Of a stretch of DNA of 64,000 nt, positions 26,979-36,652 are shown piece after piece. Location of the stretch: the NCBI GenBank assembly GCA_902464405.1, contig CABQJD010000001.1, positions 124,001 through 188,000 of the forward strand, written 5' to 3'. A program made the position numbers and the translations under genes. Under the pieces are notes generated by a model. The model ran no database searches, was not told the DNA's origin, and saw only the letters and a list, made by a program, of their open reading frames with translations. The stretch is from an uncultured Actinomycetaceae bacterium. Lineage in GTDB: Bacteria; Actinomycetota; Actinomycetes; Actinomycetales; Actinomycetaceae. The stretch's first letter is position 1, and the number at the start of each line of letters is the position of its first letter.

Positions 26979-28166
26979 CTAAAAACTTCGATCTTTTTTA
27001 CTGCGCTGCTGCTGCTTCTTCGCACGCACTTGAGCTTTCTCTTTGGAACGTTGACGCTCTGCCATGCGGCGCTCATAACGTTTCTTAGCTCGCTGCGCAT
27101 CAGTCAAGCCATCTTTGCCGATTGCTTCGCTATCGCCTTCAGCGTCGATGGTATTGCTGTCGTCAGCAGTTAGATCCTGCGGGCCGTTGGCAAGTGGATC
27201 ATAGCTTCTGCCTTTTTTCTTTTGACGTTTAGAGCTCATTGGCTGCATACGCTGCCCAGTTGGTTCTGGCGCATCAGCATTCTCAATATCATCGGGATTC
27301 AAGCCCTTCTTAATTGCTTTAGCACGCAATTTCTCTTGGCGTTTCTTGTAGGCAGGTGAACCTGGCGTTGGGTTGTTGGTAATCAGCCATGTCTGCTGCC
27401 CCCAGTTCCAGACGTTGCTTGAAAGCCAATAAATCAATACGCCAATCTGGAAGGCGTATCCAGTGAAAATGTAGATCAGCGGCATACCGTAAAGCATGTA
27501 CTTCGTCATTTTCTCAGCCATATTATTCGGATCGTCGCTCTTGACCATGTTTTTCGTCATGAGCTGTTTTTGGGTGATAAAAAGGGTGAGAATCATCAAA
27601 ATGATGAGAATGACGGCGATGATAATTACTCGTGTCGGATCTGAATAACTATTTGCTGTGCCAAGAGAGCTATCGAGCGGAGCGCCGAAAACGGTCGATC
27701 CGGCCATTTCTCCTGCATTCTCTCTATTCAGCCCGCCCAATGCCTCACGATCATAGGTGCCTTCAGCTAAAGGTTTAATTGCATAGAGCACTCGATATAA
27801 AGCAAAGAAAATCGGCATCTGGATAAGCATCGGCCAGCATGAAGCCATTGGTGAACTGCCGTGAGTCCTATACAGCGCCATAACTTCTTCTTGCTGACGG
27901 CGCTGCGAAATCTGATCTTTTTTGCCTTTATATTTCTTCTGAATTTTTTGAATTTCAGGCTGCAGCCTCTGCATAGAACGCTGAGAGCGAATCTGCTTGC
28001 TAAAGAGCGGGATCATCAATGCGCGAACGATAATCGTCATACCAACGATTGCCAGAACCCACGCAGCGCCAGCACCAGCACCCATTCCCAGCACTGTGAG
28101 TACTTTATGTACTCCCACAATAATCCAGCCGATAATCCACATCAGCGGGTAAAGGATTGTATCCAC
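26979..28166 (-). CDS. yidC: membrane protein insertase YidC
   Basis: A 395-residue YidC/Oxa1/Alb3 insertase that helps inner-membrane proteins fold and insert, with or without Sec. The short Gram-positive-type N-terminus has no large periplasmic domain. The conserved core includes MIPLFSKQIRSQRSMQRLQP, YRTHGSSPMASCWPMLIQMP and the final membrane helices. A long, very basic cytoplasmic tail (from about residue 285, with KKRQEKLRAKAIKKG) probably contacts the ribosome. It lies between yidD and jag on the same strand. Confidence 0.96.
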   Translation of the reverse strand: MDTILYPLMWIIGWIIVGVHKVLTVLGMGAGAGAAWVLAIVGMTIIVRALMIPLFSKQIRSQRSMQRLQPEIQKIQKKYKGKKDQISQRRQQEEVMALYRTHGSSPMASCWPMLIQMPIFFALYRVLYAIKPLAEGTYDREALGGLNRENAGEMAGSTVFGAPLDSSLGTANSYSDPTRVIIIAVILIILMILTLFITQKQLMTKNMVKSDDPNNMAEKMTKYMLYGMPLIYIFTGYAFQIGVLIYWLSSNVWNWGQQTWLITNNPTPGSPAYKKRQEKLRAKAIKKGLNPDDIENADAPEPTGQRMQPMSSKRQKKKGRSYDPLANGPQDLTADDSNTIDAEGDSEAIGKDGLTDAQRAKKRYERRMAERQRSKEKAQVRAKKQQQRSKKDRSF

Positions 28167-28182
28167 AGATCTTCTTCCATTC

Positions 28183-28557
28183 TCACGCTTGAGAAGCGTT
28201 GTCTTGTTTTCGTAAAGTGCTCACCACGCCGCCGAGATTACTGTGATCTGACGTAGCTTTGCCATCGCCTTGCTCATGCAGCTGGCGATACTCCATGAGC
28301 TGTTCGTAGTTCAATGGAGGAGTTGGCCACATACCTTTTTGAGGTACCCAATCAACTCCACCTTTGCTCCACGGATTACAGCGCATAAGACGCCAACTAG
28401 CTAGCATTGTACCTTTTAATGCGCCGTGAACCTCAATTGATTCCATAGCATAGGCAGAACACGTTGGTTGATATTTACATCTACGCTCTCTACCAGCAGA
28501 TATAGTTCGCTGATAGCAACGAATTGCTGTAAGCATCCCACGCGTAAAAAATCTCAT
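28183..28557 (-). CDS. yidD: membrane protein insertion efficiency factor YidD
   Basis: A 124-residue member of the YidD (Haemolytic/UPF0161) family that aids YidC insertion. The family signature is exact: CRYQPTCSAYAMESIEVHG-type block (here CKYQPTCSAYAMESIEVHG), then WRLMRCNPWSKGGVDWVP. Its C-terminus extends about 40 polar residues past the family core. The ATG overlaps the rnpA stop by 4 nt. Confidence 0.94.
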   Translation of the reverse strand: MRFFTRGMLTAIRCYQRTISAGRERRCKYQPTCSAYAMESIEVHGALKGTMLASWRLMRCNPWSKGGVDWVPQKGMWPTPPLNYEQLMEYRQLHEQGDGKATSDHSNLGGVVSTLRKQDNASQA

Positions 28558-28928
28558 GCGTGAGCCTCGTTTTCAGATCGAAACACTTCAAGCTTTTCAC
28601 ATGCAGTGCGTACATCACGCGAAAGTTCAGCAAACGATACTGATGCAGCTCGTGGTCTCGCTCGCACAACGATAAGTGTTGAATCATTTATCTGCGGCAT
28701 AATGGGTTGAATCGTGTGCCGTAGTTGACGAACAACGCGATGGCGCACAACAGAATTTCCCACTTTCTTACTCACAACGAAGCCGACCTTAGCAGCAAGG
28801 TCGGCTCCTATATGAGAAGGGTAGGAATATGCATACACCGTCACTGTAGAGGTATGCCGCTTTTTTCCACCCTGAATAGTTCGAGCAAAATCATCACTCG
28901 AACGCATCCGATGTTTCGCGGATAGCAT
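28554..28928 (-). CDS. rnpA: ribonuclease P protein component
   Basis: 124 residues. RnpA assists the catalytic RNA in 5' processing of tRNA precursors. The start at 28928 (MLSAKHRMRSSDDF) matches the family N-terminus and lies 4 nt beyond the rpmH stop; the frame stays open further upstream, inside rpmH. The RNA-contacting motif is SKKVGNSVVRHRVVRQLR, the RHR form seen in Actinobacteria in place of RNR. Confidence 0.93.
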   Translation of the reverse strand: MLSAKHRMRSSDDFARTIQGGKKRHTSTVTVYAYSYPSHIGADLAAKVGFVVSKKVGNSVVRHRVVRQLRHTIQPIMPQINDSTLIVVRARPRAASVSFAELSRDVRTACEKLEVFRSENEAHA

Positions 28929-28932
28929 TCGA

Positions 28933-29073
28933 TCAGACGCTGAGCTTTGCGCGACCCTTACGGCGACGGGCAGCAAGAACAGCACGACCTGCGCGCGTGC
29001 TCATACGCTTACGAAACCCGTGAACCTTGTGACGACGGCGATTGTTCGGCTGGAACGTGCGCTTCGTAGACAT
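28933..29073 (-). CDS. rpmH: 50S ribosomal protein L34
   Basis: A 46-residue basic protein read directly from the sequence: MSTKRTFQPNNRRRHKVHGF then FRKRMSTRAGRAVLAARR and the end GRAKLSV. It has the full L34 signature and normal length. It is the first gene of the leftward rpmH-rnpA-yidD-yidC-jag-rsmG operon, next to the origin. Confidence 0.97.
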   Translation of the reverse strand: MSTKRTFQPNNRRRHKVHGFRKRMSTRAGRAVLAARRRKGRAKLSV

Positions 29074-29364
29074 AATTCATCTCTCCGGATTCTTAGCATC
29101 GCTGAGTGCGTTCGCATACAACAATGCGTTCTGTGCATATATGACCTATCGACTTTATGTGCCAAGAGGGCTTGAGGTCAAGAAATCTGTGCCTTCTCGT
29201 GACTGATATCTCATCGGAATGCAGCTCTTAAGAGATTGGCCGACGTCAATTTATTTGCAAATCCACAGCTGTGAATTATGTATGAGTAAAACAAAAAACT
29301 GCGATATTGCACCGCTCCACGGTTGTAATTACACCGATGTAATATCCACACCTGTGCACAACTA

Positions 29365-29474
29365 TGTGGATAACTTTGTTTTGCCTTATTCTTTCAGTCC
29401 TTTATGATGGATCTTAAGTTCTTTTATCCACATGCTAAATCGTGATATCACACGGTTTACATCCGTTATCCACA
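29365..29474. other. oriC: oriC, DnaA-box cluster upstream of dnaA
   Basis: The 411-bp gap between rpmH and dnaA holds exact DnaA boxes TTATCCACA at 29424-29432 and 29466-29474, a reverse exact box TGTGGATAA at 29365-29373 and a one-mismatch box at 29342-29350 (ATATCCACA). The last exact box ends 10 bp before the dnaA ATG and may also allow autorepression. The remaining part also contains the divergent promoters for rpmH and dnaA, which I cannot place exactly. Confidence 0.85.
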
Positions 29475-29484
29475 GAAGGTGATT

Positions 29485-31062
29485 ATGGCTGAGTCGTTTG
29501 CTGCGCGTGATGCCTGGACGGCAGCCACAGAACTACTAAAAGCAGAAGGTCAACTTTCTGACTCTCAAACTGCTTTTGTACGTATGGCTCAACCGCTCGC
29601 AGCCGTCGATGGAATTTTCGTTATTGGCGTTGGTTCAGAATTCGTGAAAGATTGGATTTCTGAGCACGTCTCCTCAATTATGACGCAGCAATTAAGCAAA
29701 ATTTTAGGGCGTGACGTCACCCTCATGATCTCCGTCGATCCTACTCTTTCAGAACAAGCCGTTTCTACACCGCAGCCATCGCCGCTGCCAACATGGACTC
29801 CTGCAGATCAGATGGCAGCTGTGCCGTCTGCCTCATCGTCATTTGATGCAGACACTCACGATTCTATGCATACACAGATTTATGAACCAGAAACTGAAAG
29901 TTTTTCTTCATACGACGCCACTTCTACTTCCAGTATCGAAACGAACGACCATGAATATTTTTCACCTACTGCATATCAATCAATCCAATCAATAGCTCAG
30001 CTCCAGTCTGAAGCTCGCCTCAATCCACGATACACATTCGATTCTTTTGTGCCAGGTGAATCAAACCGTTTTGCTCACGCGACTGCATTAGCTGTGGCAG
30101 AAGCTCCTGGATCCACATATAACCCTCTTTTCCTTTATTCAGATTCAGGAATGGGGAAAACTCATCTCTTGCACGCAATAGGAAACTACACTCTTACTCT
30201 CTATCCAGAAAAGAAAGTGCTGTACGTTTCCAGCGAAGAATTTACCAACTGGTTTATTAACGCACTTCGAGATCAGCAAGTGCACACGTTCAAAGATCAA
30301 TTCCGCAATATCGATGTGCTTCTTATTGACGATATTCAATTTATTTCTAATAAAGATCAAACTCTCGACGAATTTTTCCATACGTTCAACGCTCTTTCAA
30401 ATGCAAATAAACAAATCGTTATCACCTCCGATGTGGCACCAAAACTCCTTACTGGTTTTGAAGACCGTATGATTTCGCGCTTTGCATCAGGAATTACTGC
30501 AAGTATTGATCTTCCTAATCTCGAGACGCGCATTGCTATTCTTGATAAAAAAGCAGCTGCAGAAAATATCGATATTCCACGCGAAGTTGTGGAATATATC
30601 GGCACTCATATGACTTCAAATGTGCGTGAAATGGAAGGAGCTTTACGCCGCGTCACAGCATACGCCGATTTAGCGCATCATCCGATCACTCTCGATATGG
30701 CTGAACTTGTGCTCAAAGATATGATTTCTGATGCTGCTGCTCTGACTATCACTGCGGGAATTATTATGAGCCAAACCGCCTCTTATTTTAATATCACACT
30801 TGATAATCTTATTTCTCCTACTCGCAGCCGAACAGTGACGACTCCTCGGCATATAGCTATGTATCTATGCAGAGAAATGACGGATCTTTCTCTCCCGAAA
30901 ATTGCAGAAGCATTTAATCGCCGCGATCACACCACAGTGATTAATGCTGTACGAAACGTAGAAAAAAAACTTGCCGAAAACCAAAACATTTATAATCTAG
31001 TCACTGAACTTTCAAGCAAAATAAAGCACGCTGCCACCGAACAAGCATTACAAAGTGAATAA
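29485..31062 (+). CDS. dnaA: chromosomal replication initiator DnaA
   Basis: 525 residues: domain I (1-90), a Ser/Thr-rich linker (about 90-175), the AAA+ domain and the C-terminal DNA-binding domain with RRDHTTVINAVRNVEKK. Walker B is LLIDDIQFI. The Walker A loop reads S219-D-S-G-M-G-K-T226: the first Gly of the usual GxxGxGKT is Ser. The ATG at 29485 is taken with AGAAGG six or so bases upstream; a GTG two codons earlier overlaps the ribosome site. DnaA boxes flank the gene on both sides. Confidence 0.97.
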   Translation: MAESFAARDAWTAATELLKAEGQLSDSQTAFVRMAQPLAAVDGIFVIGVGSEFVKDWISEHVSSIMTQQLSKILGRDVTLMISVDPTLSEQAVSTPQPSPLPTWTPADQMAAVPSASSSFDADTHDSMHTQIYEPETESFSSYDATSTSSIETNDHEYFSPTAYQSIQSIAQLQSEARLNPRYTFDSFVPGESNRFAHATALAVAEAPGSTYNPLFLYSDSGMGKTHLLHAIGNYTLTLYPEKKVLYVSSEEFTNWFINALRDQQVHTFKDQFRNIDVLLIDDIQFISNKDQTLDEFFHTFNALSNANKQIVITSDVAPKLLTGFEDRMISRFASGITASIDLPNLETRIAILDKKAAAENIDIPREVVEYIGTHMTSNVREMEGALRRVTAYADLAHHPITLDMAELVLKDMISDAAALTITAGIIMSQTASYFNITLDNLISPTRSRTVTTPRHIAMYLCREMTDLSLPKIAEAFNRRDHTTVINAVRNVEKKLAENQNIYNLVTELSSKIKHAATEQALQSE

Positions 31063-31074
31063 CTCATAGATATT

Positions 31075-31218
31075 TGTGGATAAATATTGTTTTTCTGTGT
31101 CTATTTTTTATATGAAAATGTCTCATTCACAGATTGCTAACTTTATCCACATCTTCTATCCACGAGTTATCCATATCTGAAAACGTTGATTTTAAGCCAT
31201 AAAACTCTGTTATCCACA
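31075..31218. other. oriC: oriC, DnaA-box cluster between dnaA and dnaN
   Basis: Exact boxes: TGTGGATAA (31075-31083, reverse), TTATCCACA (31143-31151) and TTATCCACA (31210-31218). Weaker boxes: CTATCCACG (31156-31164) and TTATCCATA (31167-31175). The spacer is strongly AT-rich, fitting the unwinding region. This dnaA-dnaN gap is the usual oriC site in Actinobacteria. Confidence 0.88.
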
Positions 31219-31351
31219 ATATTCGCAGTGCCTACTATAACTACTACATATATAGAAACTTTTTCTTCATGCCGCCACCCATGCGAATAACTTTCTGTGA
31301 ACATCGTATTTCTCGCGTAAACTAGCATCAGATACTAAGAAAGCAGGAACT

Positions 31352-32485
31352 ATGAAACTTCAAGTTGATAACAGTGTTTTTTCTGACGCAGTTAGTTGGG
31401 TTGCACGCACAATTCCACATCGTCCAGCTCACCCTACGCTTGCTGGATTAAAAATTGTTGCCGATGGAGAAGGAAAAGTAGCATTAAGCTCACGAGATTC
31501 TGATATAGATTCTCGTGTATATATTGACGCAGAAGTTATAGACGAGGGAGAAGTTCTCGTCAATGGCAAATTACTTGCAGATATTTGCCGATCGCTACCT
31601 CAGCAGCCCATCGAATTTTCAATGGATGGTAATAAAGTTGATATTGAGTGTGGGTCTACGCACTTTTCCATGAAAGTTATGTCGATGGAAGATTATGTGG
31701 ATATGCACGAACGTCCGCCTCTAGTTGGGACAGTAGATGGAGCTGTATGGCAAGAAGCTGTGCAGCAAGTGACGATTGCAGCATCGCATGATGATACTCT
31801 TCCCATGCTTGTGTCTGTTTGCATTGAAATTGAAGGCGATACAATCACTCTTATGGCAACAGACCGATATCGTCTTGCCGTCAAAGAAATTTCATGGAAA
31901 CCAGAAGATCCTACTATTTCGCAAAGAATTTTAGTGCGTGCTTCTCGTTTGCTCGATATTGCAAAAGCTCTCGGTTCTGCTGGTCCTGTATCTCTTTGCC
32001 TCAACGATACACAAGCTCCAACTCTTATAGGATTTTCTGCTGTGGGCAAGCATAATACAGTACAGCTTATTGATGGTGAGTATCCGCAAGTGATTTCGCT
32101 TTTCCCAGAAAATGTAGAGGGATATGCAGTGATGGATCGCGCAGAGCTAAGTGAAGCTATTAAACGTGCTCGCCTAGTTGTAGAAAAAAATTCTGCAGTT
32201 CGATTGGCTTTTTCGCAAGATCAGCTCATTCTTGAAGCAGGGCATGGTGATGCTGCGCAAGCATCCGAGGCTCTCGCTGCAAACGTCTCTGGCTCAGATA
32301 TTGCGATGGCATTCAATCCTGTCTTCTTGCAAGACGGTTTAAGCGTGATGGATTCACAGCTGGTTCGTCTGGCATACACACAAGAGAGCAAACCTGCTGT
32401 TCTCACAGAAGAAAAAGATGAAAATGCCGAACAGTCTTCATTCCGCTTGCTTCTTATGCCAATTCGCACGTACGGATCGCGATAA
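31352..32485 (+). CDS. dnaN: DNA polymerase III beta subunit (sliding clamp)
   Basis: A 377-residue clamp with the three-domain beta fold; recognisable blocks are LAGLKIVADGEGKVALSSRD near the N-terminus, MATDRYRLAVKE in the middle and LLMPIRTYG at the C-terminus, where LMPIR is the family end. It tethers polymerase and repair proteins to DNA. AAGCAGGA precedes the ATG. The recF gene follows after 33 nt; the gnd gene found between them in mycobacteria is absent. Confidence 0.97.
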   Translation: MKLQVDNSVFSDAVSWVARTIPHRPAHPTLAGLKIVADGEGKVALSSRDSDIDSRVYIDAEVIDEGEVLVNGKLLADICRSLPQQPIEFSMDGNKVDIECGSTHFSMKVMSMEDYVDMHERPPLVGTVDGAVWQEAVQQVTIAASHDDTLPMLVSVCIEIEGDTITLMATDRYRLAVKEISWKPEDPTISQRILVRASRLLDIAKALGSAGPVSLCLNDTQAPTLIGFSAVGKHNTVQLIDGEYPQVISLFPENVEGYAVMDRAELSEAIKRARLVVEKNSAVRLAFSQDQLILEAGHGDAAQASEALAANVSGSDIAMAFNPVFLQDGLSVMDSQLVRLAYTQESKPAVLTEEKDENAEQSSFRLLLMPIRTYGSR

Positions 32486-32518
32486 TTCGGCACGTATCAA
32501 CGATAGGCTGCGCACGCT

Positions 32519-33694
32519 GTGTATATTTCTGATCTTTCGCTGCATAATTTTCGGTCGTATCGAGAACTTGTGCTTCATTGTGAACCAGGAATTACTGCTT
32601 TTGTAGGAGAAAACGGTCAAGGTAAAACGAATATTGTTGAAGGAATTGAATATCTTTCTACATTTTCTTCTCATCGTGTGAGTTCAGTTTCTGCGCTTGT
32701 GCAGCAAGGAGCAGAAGCAGCAGTTATTCGAGCACGAGTGAATAATGATGAACGCACAGCATTACTCGAGTTGGAAATCTATTCAGGCAGAGCAAATCGT
32801 GCGCGTCTCAATCGCGGGCAAGTGCGGCCTAGCGAAATCTTAGGGCTTGTACGGACAGTCGTATTTGCACCTGAAGATTTAGCTTTAGTGACGGGAGATC
32901 CAGCAACTCGCAGGAAATTTCTCGATACGTTGATGATTCAGATACGCCCTAAAATGCGAGCAATTAAAGCTGATTATGAAAAAGTGCTTCGCCAGCGGGC
33001 AGCTCTTTTGAAAACTTTAGGAAAGCAACGCAGGCGCGGGCAGAATATCGATACTGCAATACTCGATGTGTGGGATTCAAAACTTGTGGATCTCGGCTCT
33101 CAAATTATTTCTGCACGCTCACAAATAGTGGCGGATCTAGAGCCTCATGTTGAGTATTACTATCACGCTGTTTCTGCAGCTAGTGCTTGTGTAAAAATTA
33201 AGTATGAAGCAAACATCACTGCCGATAAAAATGCGCAGGTAGCATCACTGCTTGATATGAGTGATAGTGAAAAGATTAAAGAGGCATTTATTGCTGCTGT
33301 GCATAATGCTCGCCGTAAAGAAATAGATTCTGGGCTTAATCTGGTAGGGCCTCATCGAGACGAGCTTCTTTTGAATTTAGGCTCACTTCCAGCAAAAGGT
33401 TATGCTTCGCATGGTGAAAGCTGGAGTTATGCTTTAGCGCTTAAACTCGCTTCCTGGCAGGTGCTGCGCACGAGCGAGTGGCTTGCTTGGAGCGATGGAG
33501 ATGAGCCGATTCTTATTTTAGATGACGTCTTCGCTGAGCTGGATTCGCGCAGACGTGAACGTCTTGCAGATATTATTAAACCTGCTCAGCAGGTTTTTAT
33601 CACTGCTGCTGTTGGTGATGATTTGCCACCGCATCTAGAAGCACACCGCTTTTATGTTCATGGCGGCGAGGTGACGGCTGATGAACGAAAGTAG
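32519..33694 (+). CDS. recF: DNA replication/repair protein RecF
   Basis: A 391-residue SMC-like ATPase for gap repair and RecA loading. It starts YISDLSLHNFRSY, has Walker A GENGQGKTN (about 31-39), signature SHGESWSYALALKLA and Walker B ILILDDVFAELD. A GTG start at 32519 with only a weak ribosome site fits the family start. Its 3' end overlaps the DUF721 gene by 14 nt. Confidence 0.95.
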   Translation: MYISDLSLHNFRSYRELVLHCEPGITAFVGENGQGKTNIVEGIEYLSTFSSHRVSSVSALVQQGAEAAVIRARVNNDERTALLELEIYSGRANRARLNRGQVRPSEILGLVRTVVFAPEDLALVTGDPATRRKFLDTLMIQIRPKMRAIKADYEKVLRQRAALLKTLGKQRRRGQNIDTAILDVWDSKLVDLGSQIISARSQIVADLEPHVEYYYHAVSAASACVKIKYEANITADKNAQVASLLDMSDSEKIKEAFIAAVHNARRKEIDSGLNLVGPHRDELLLNLGSLPAKGYASHGESWSYALALKLASWQVLRTSEWLAWSDGDEPILILDDVFAELDSRRRERLADIIKPAQQVFITAAVGDDLPPHLEAHRFYVHGGEVTADERK

Positions 33695-34286
33695 AGCAAG
33701 CATCGTCACTCATGCGAGAGAGCAAGCAGCACAAAAAAACGGTGATGTACTTCCGCTTCGGTTGCTTGAGAATGTGCGAATTATGGCACAACAGCAGGGA
33801 TGGGTGCGCCGCAGAAAAGAAAGTCATCGTACAACTGAGGATATTCATAAGCAAGAGAGCCATCTGGGAGATGACGTTTTTGTGCCAGTTCCAGGGCAGG
33901 ATGTGGGATCAGGAGCGCGAGCGAGCTGGCGTGATCCTCATCCTCTTGGAATGCTGCTTGATGCCGCAATTCGTGAACGAGGAATGACGACACTGCTCGA
34001 TGTGGCGTCAATGAGTAACCGTTGGGAAGAGGTTGCTGGTAAACATATTGCTCAACATTCAAAAGTTGAAGAATTTACAGATACAGGTGTGTTGACTATT
34101 CGTACTCGCACAGTAGGGTGGGAGACGCAGCTGCGTGCGCTTACTGCAGCAATCGATCAGCGGCTGGCTGAGGTTCTCGGTGAAGGCGTCGTCAAAGAAA
34201 TCATTATTAAAGGACCGCATCAGCGTTCGTGGAAACATGGAGCATATTCGGTGCCAGGTAGAGGACCGCGAGATACATACGATTAA
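33681..34286 (+). CDS. DUF721 (DciA-like) protein
   Basis: 201 residues. The C-terminal half (about 90-180) has the DUF721 pattern: WEEVAGKHIAQHSKVEEF, VLTIRTRTVGWETQLR and a final VVKEIIIKGP. It matches the gene between recF and gyrB in Actinobacteria (Rv0004). DUF721 proteins related to DciA assist loading of the replicative helicase in many bacteria lacking DnaC/DnaI; that role here is by analogy. The N-terminal half is polar and variable. It overlaps recF by 14 nt. Confidence 0.85.
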   Translation: MNESRASIVTHAREQAAQKNGDVLPLRLLENVRIMAQQQGWVRRRKESHRTTEDIHKQESHLGDDVFVPVPGQDVGSGARASWRDPHPLGMLLDAAIRERGMTTLLDVASMSNRWEEVAGKHIAQHSKVEEFTDTGVLTIRTRTVGWETQLRALTAAIDQRLAEVLGEGVVKEIIIKGPHQRSWKHGAYSVPGRGPRDTYD

Positions 34287-34344
34287 GAAACTCATCTTTT
34301 CGTGATGCGCATTGTCTGTATATGAAGTTTGTAATAGTGAAATC

Positions 34345-34373
34345 TCTGAAAACGGCAGTAAACGCGCTATAAT
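34345..34373 (+). promoter_or_regulatory. candidate gyrB promoter
   Basis: A perfect -10 box TATAAT (34368-34373) lies 190 bp before the gyrB start. The -35 region (about 34345-34350, TCTGAA) is weak. The leader is long, which leaves room for supercoiling-sensitive control. Confidence 0.4.
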
Positions 34374-34562
34374 GGTCTGCAGTGGCGAAATGGTATCCCC
34401 CTACCAAAACGCTTGAAAAACACGACAGCGGCTATTACGTGCACGATTGAGAGATAGCGCACATTTTCGCTGTTGTACATAACTGCCACGCCAGCAATTA
34501 TCACGCTGGCACTGCATAGTGAGTACACGGCTCCTATGCGAGGCACGAAGGAGAGAAGCGGC

Positions 34563-36587
34563 GTGACGGAGAATAATCCCGAAAAGAACGAACATTATAA
34601 TGCCGGAGATATTACCGTGCTCGAAGGGCTTGAAGCTGTGCGCAAACGCCCTGGTATGTATATCGGCTCTACAGGCGAGCGCGGGCTTCACCATCTTGTC
34701 TACGAAGTGGTTGATAACTCGGTTGATGAGGCTCTCGCAGGTTATTGCGATCATATCGAGGTGACGCTTCAAGATGATGGCGCTGTGAGAGTGGAAGATA
34801 ATGGACGCGGTATTCCAGTTGATATTCACCCCACAGAAGGTGTTTCAGCAGTGCAGGTTGTGATGACTGTACTGCATGCTGGCGGTAAATTTGGCAATGG
34901 TTCGTATGCCGTTTCTGGCGGTTTGCACGGTGTGGGTATTTCTGTGGTGAACGCTTTGAGCACCCGTATGGAAACCGAAGTTCATCGAGATGGATACGTA
35001 TGGCGAATTTCTTACGAAAACGGCGTGCCAACTGCTCCGCTTGAAAAAGGAGAAGCGACTGATCGCACTGGAACGACGCAAACCTTTTGGCCGAATCCAG
35101 AAATTTTTGAAACCACTGATTTTGATTTTGAAACTCTGCGCAAGCGTTTCCATCAGATGAGTTTCTTGAATAAAGGTTTGCGCATTACCCTCATAGACGA
35201 GCGGTCTTCTGCAGTTGCTGAAGGTGACGAAGTCACTGGCGATGCTCTCGGTGAAGAAGATAACCCGAAACCTGGGCACTCCGAAGTGAGCTACAAGTAT
35301 GACGGCGGTTTACTCGATTACGTAAAGCATCTTGTGCATACAAAAAAAGCTGATTCTATTCATCCAGAGCCGATTTACTTTGAAGCAGAAGACACAGAAA
35401 AGAAAATTTCTGTAGAAATCGCTATGCAGTGGACGAGTGCATACAGCGAATCTCTGCACACATTTGCAAACACAATCAATACAACAGAAGGCGGTACTCA
35501 CGAAGAAGGTTTCCGTACTGCACTTACGTCTGTTATCAACAAATATGCTCGCGATAAGAATTTACTAAAAGAAAAAGATCCAAATCTTTCTGGCGAAGAT
35601 ATACGTGAGGGGCTTACAGTTGTCATTTCTGTGAAAATTGCTGAGCCTCAGTTTGAAGGGCAGACCAAGACTAAGCTCGGCAATACTGAGGTGCGCACAT
35701 TCGTGCAGCAACAGACCTACAAATTCCTTACCGACTGGCTGGATATGCATCCGAGCGATGGTAAGGAAATTATTCGAAAAGCAACTCAGGCTTTCTCTGC
35801 TCGCCAAGCTGCCCGCAAAGCACGTGAAGCTACTCGCCGCAAGAGTGTGCTTGAATCGGCGTCAATGCCAGGAAAGCTTAAGGATTGCACAAGCCGTAAG
35901 CCAGAGGAATGCGAAGTATTTATTGTGGAGGGTGATTCCGCTGGTGGCAGTGCCGTCAATGGGCGTGATCCGAAACACCAGGCAATTATGCCAATTCGTG
36001 GCAAAATCTTGAACGTAGAGAAAGCACGACTTGATCGTGCGCTCAGCTCAGATACGATTCAAGGGTTGATCACAGCGTTTGGTACTGGCGTTGGAGAAGA
36101 ATTCGATATTGCCAAACTTCGCTATCACAAGATTGTTTTTATGGCTGATGCAGACGTTGATGGGCAGCATATTGCAACGCTCCTGCTCACACTCGTCTAC
36201 CGCTATATGCGCCCACTGATCGAGCAAGGGCATATATATATTGCTATGCCTCCGCTCTACCGAATTAAATGGACGAATTCGCAGCATGATTATGTGTTTT
36301 CTGATAAAGAACGTGATGCTGTGCTTGCGGCAGGTTTGGCAGCTGGAAAGAAATTGCCAAAAGCTGAAGGTCAAGGAATCCAGCGCTATAAAGGTTTGGG
36401 CGAGATGAATGCTGAGGAACTCTGGGAGACGACGATGGATCCCGAGACGCGCACGCTCAAGCAAGTGAGTATTGGTGAAGCAGCGGAAACCGATGAGACT
36501 TTTTCGCTGCTTATGGGCGAAGATGTGGCGTCACGCCGCTCATTTATTCAGCGAAACGCACACGATGTGCGATTCCTCGATATTTAA
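34563..36587 (+). CDS. gyrB: DNA gyrase subunit B
   Basis: 674 residues. It has the GHKL ATPase domain (RKRPGMYIGSTG, EVVDNSVDEALAG, EDNGRGIPVD), transducer and TOPRIM domain (EGDSAGGSAVNGRD, MADADVDGQHI) and the C-terminal QRYKGLGEMN block. With GyrA it introduces negative supercoils. GTG at 34563 is the start: AAGGAG lies 9 nt upstream and the family N-terminus follows; upstream open frame to 34473 is not conserved. Confidence 0.97.
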   Translation: MTENNPEKNEHYNAGDITVLEGLEAVRKRPGMYIGSTGERGLHHLVYEVVDNSVDEALAGYCDHIEVTLQDDGAVRVEDNGRGIPVDIHPTEGVSAVQVVMTVLHAGGKFGNGSYAVSGGLHGVGISVVNALSTRMETEVHRDGYVWRISYENGVPTAPLEKGEATDRTGTTQTFWPNPEIFETTDFDFETLRKRFHQMSFLNKGLRITLIDERSSAVAEGDEVTGDALGEEDNPKPGHSEVSYKYDGGLLDYVKHLVHTKKADSIHPEPIYFEAEDTEKKISVEIAMQWTSAYSESLHTFANTINTTEGGTHEEGFRTALTSVINKYARDKNLLKEKDPNLSGEDIREGLTVVISVKIAEPQFEGQTKTKLGNTEVRTFVQQQTYKFLTDWLDMHPSDGKEIIRKATQAFSARQAARKAREATRRKSVLESASMPGKLKDCTSRKPEECEVFIVEGDSAGGSAVNGRDPKHQAIMPIRGKILNVEKARLDRALSSDTIQGLITAFGTGVGEEFDIAKLRYHKIVFMADADVDGQHIATLLLTLVYRYMRPLIEQGHIYIAMPPLYRIKWTNSQHDYVFSDKERDAVLAAGLAAGKKLPKAEGQGIQRYKGLGEMNAEELWETTMDPETRTLKQVSIGEAAETDETFSLLMGEDVASRRSFIQRNAHDVRFLDI

Positions 36588-36652
36588 AGCGTCGCCTATC
36601 GCATGCGATGTATTAAACGTAACGAATCAAGAAACGAAGCAAAGCGAGAACC

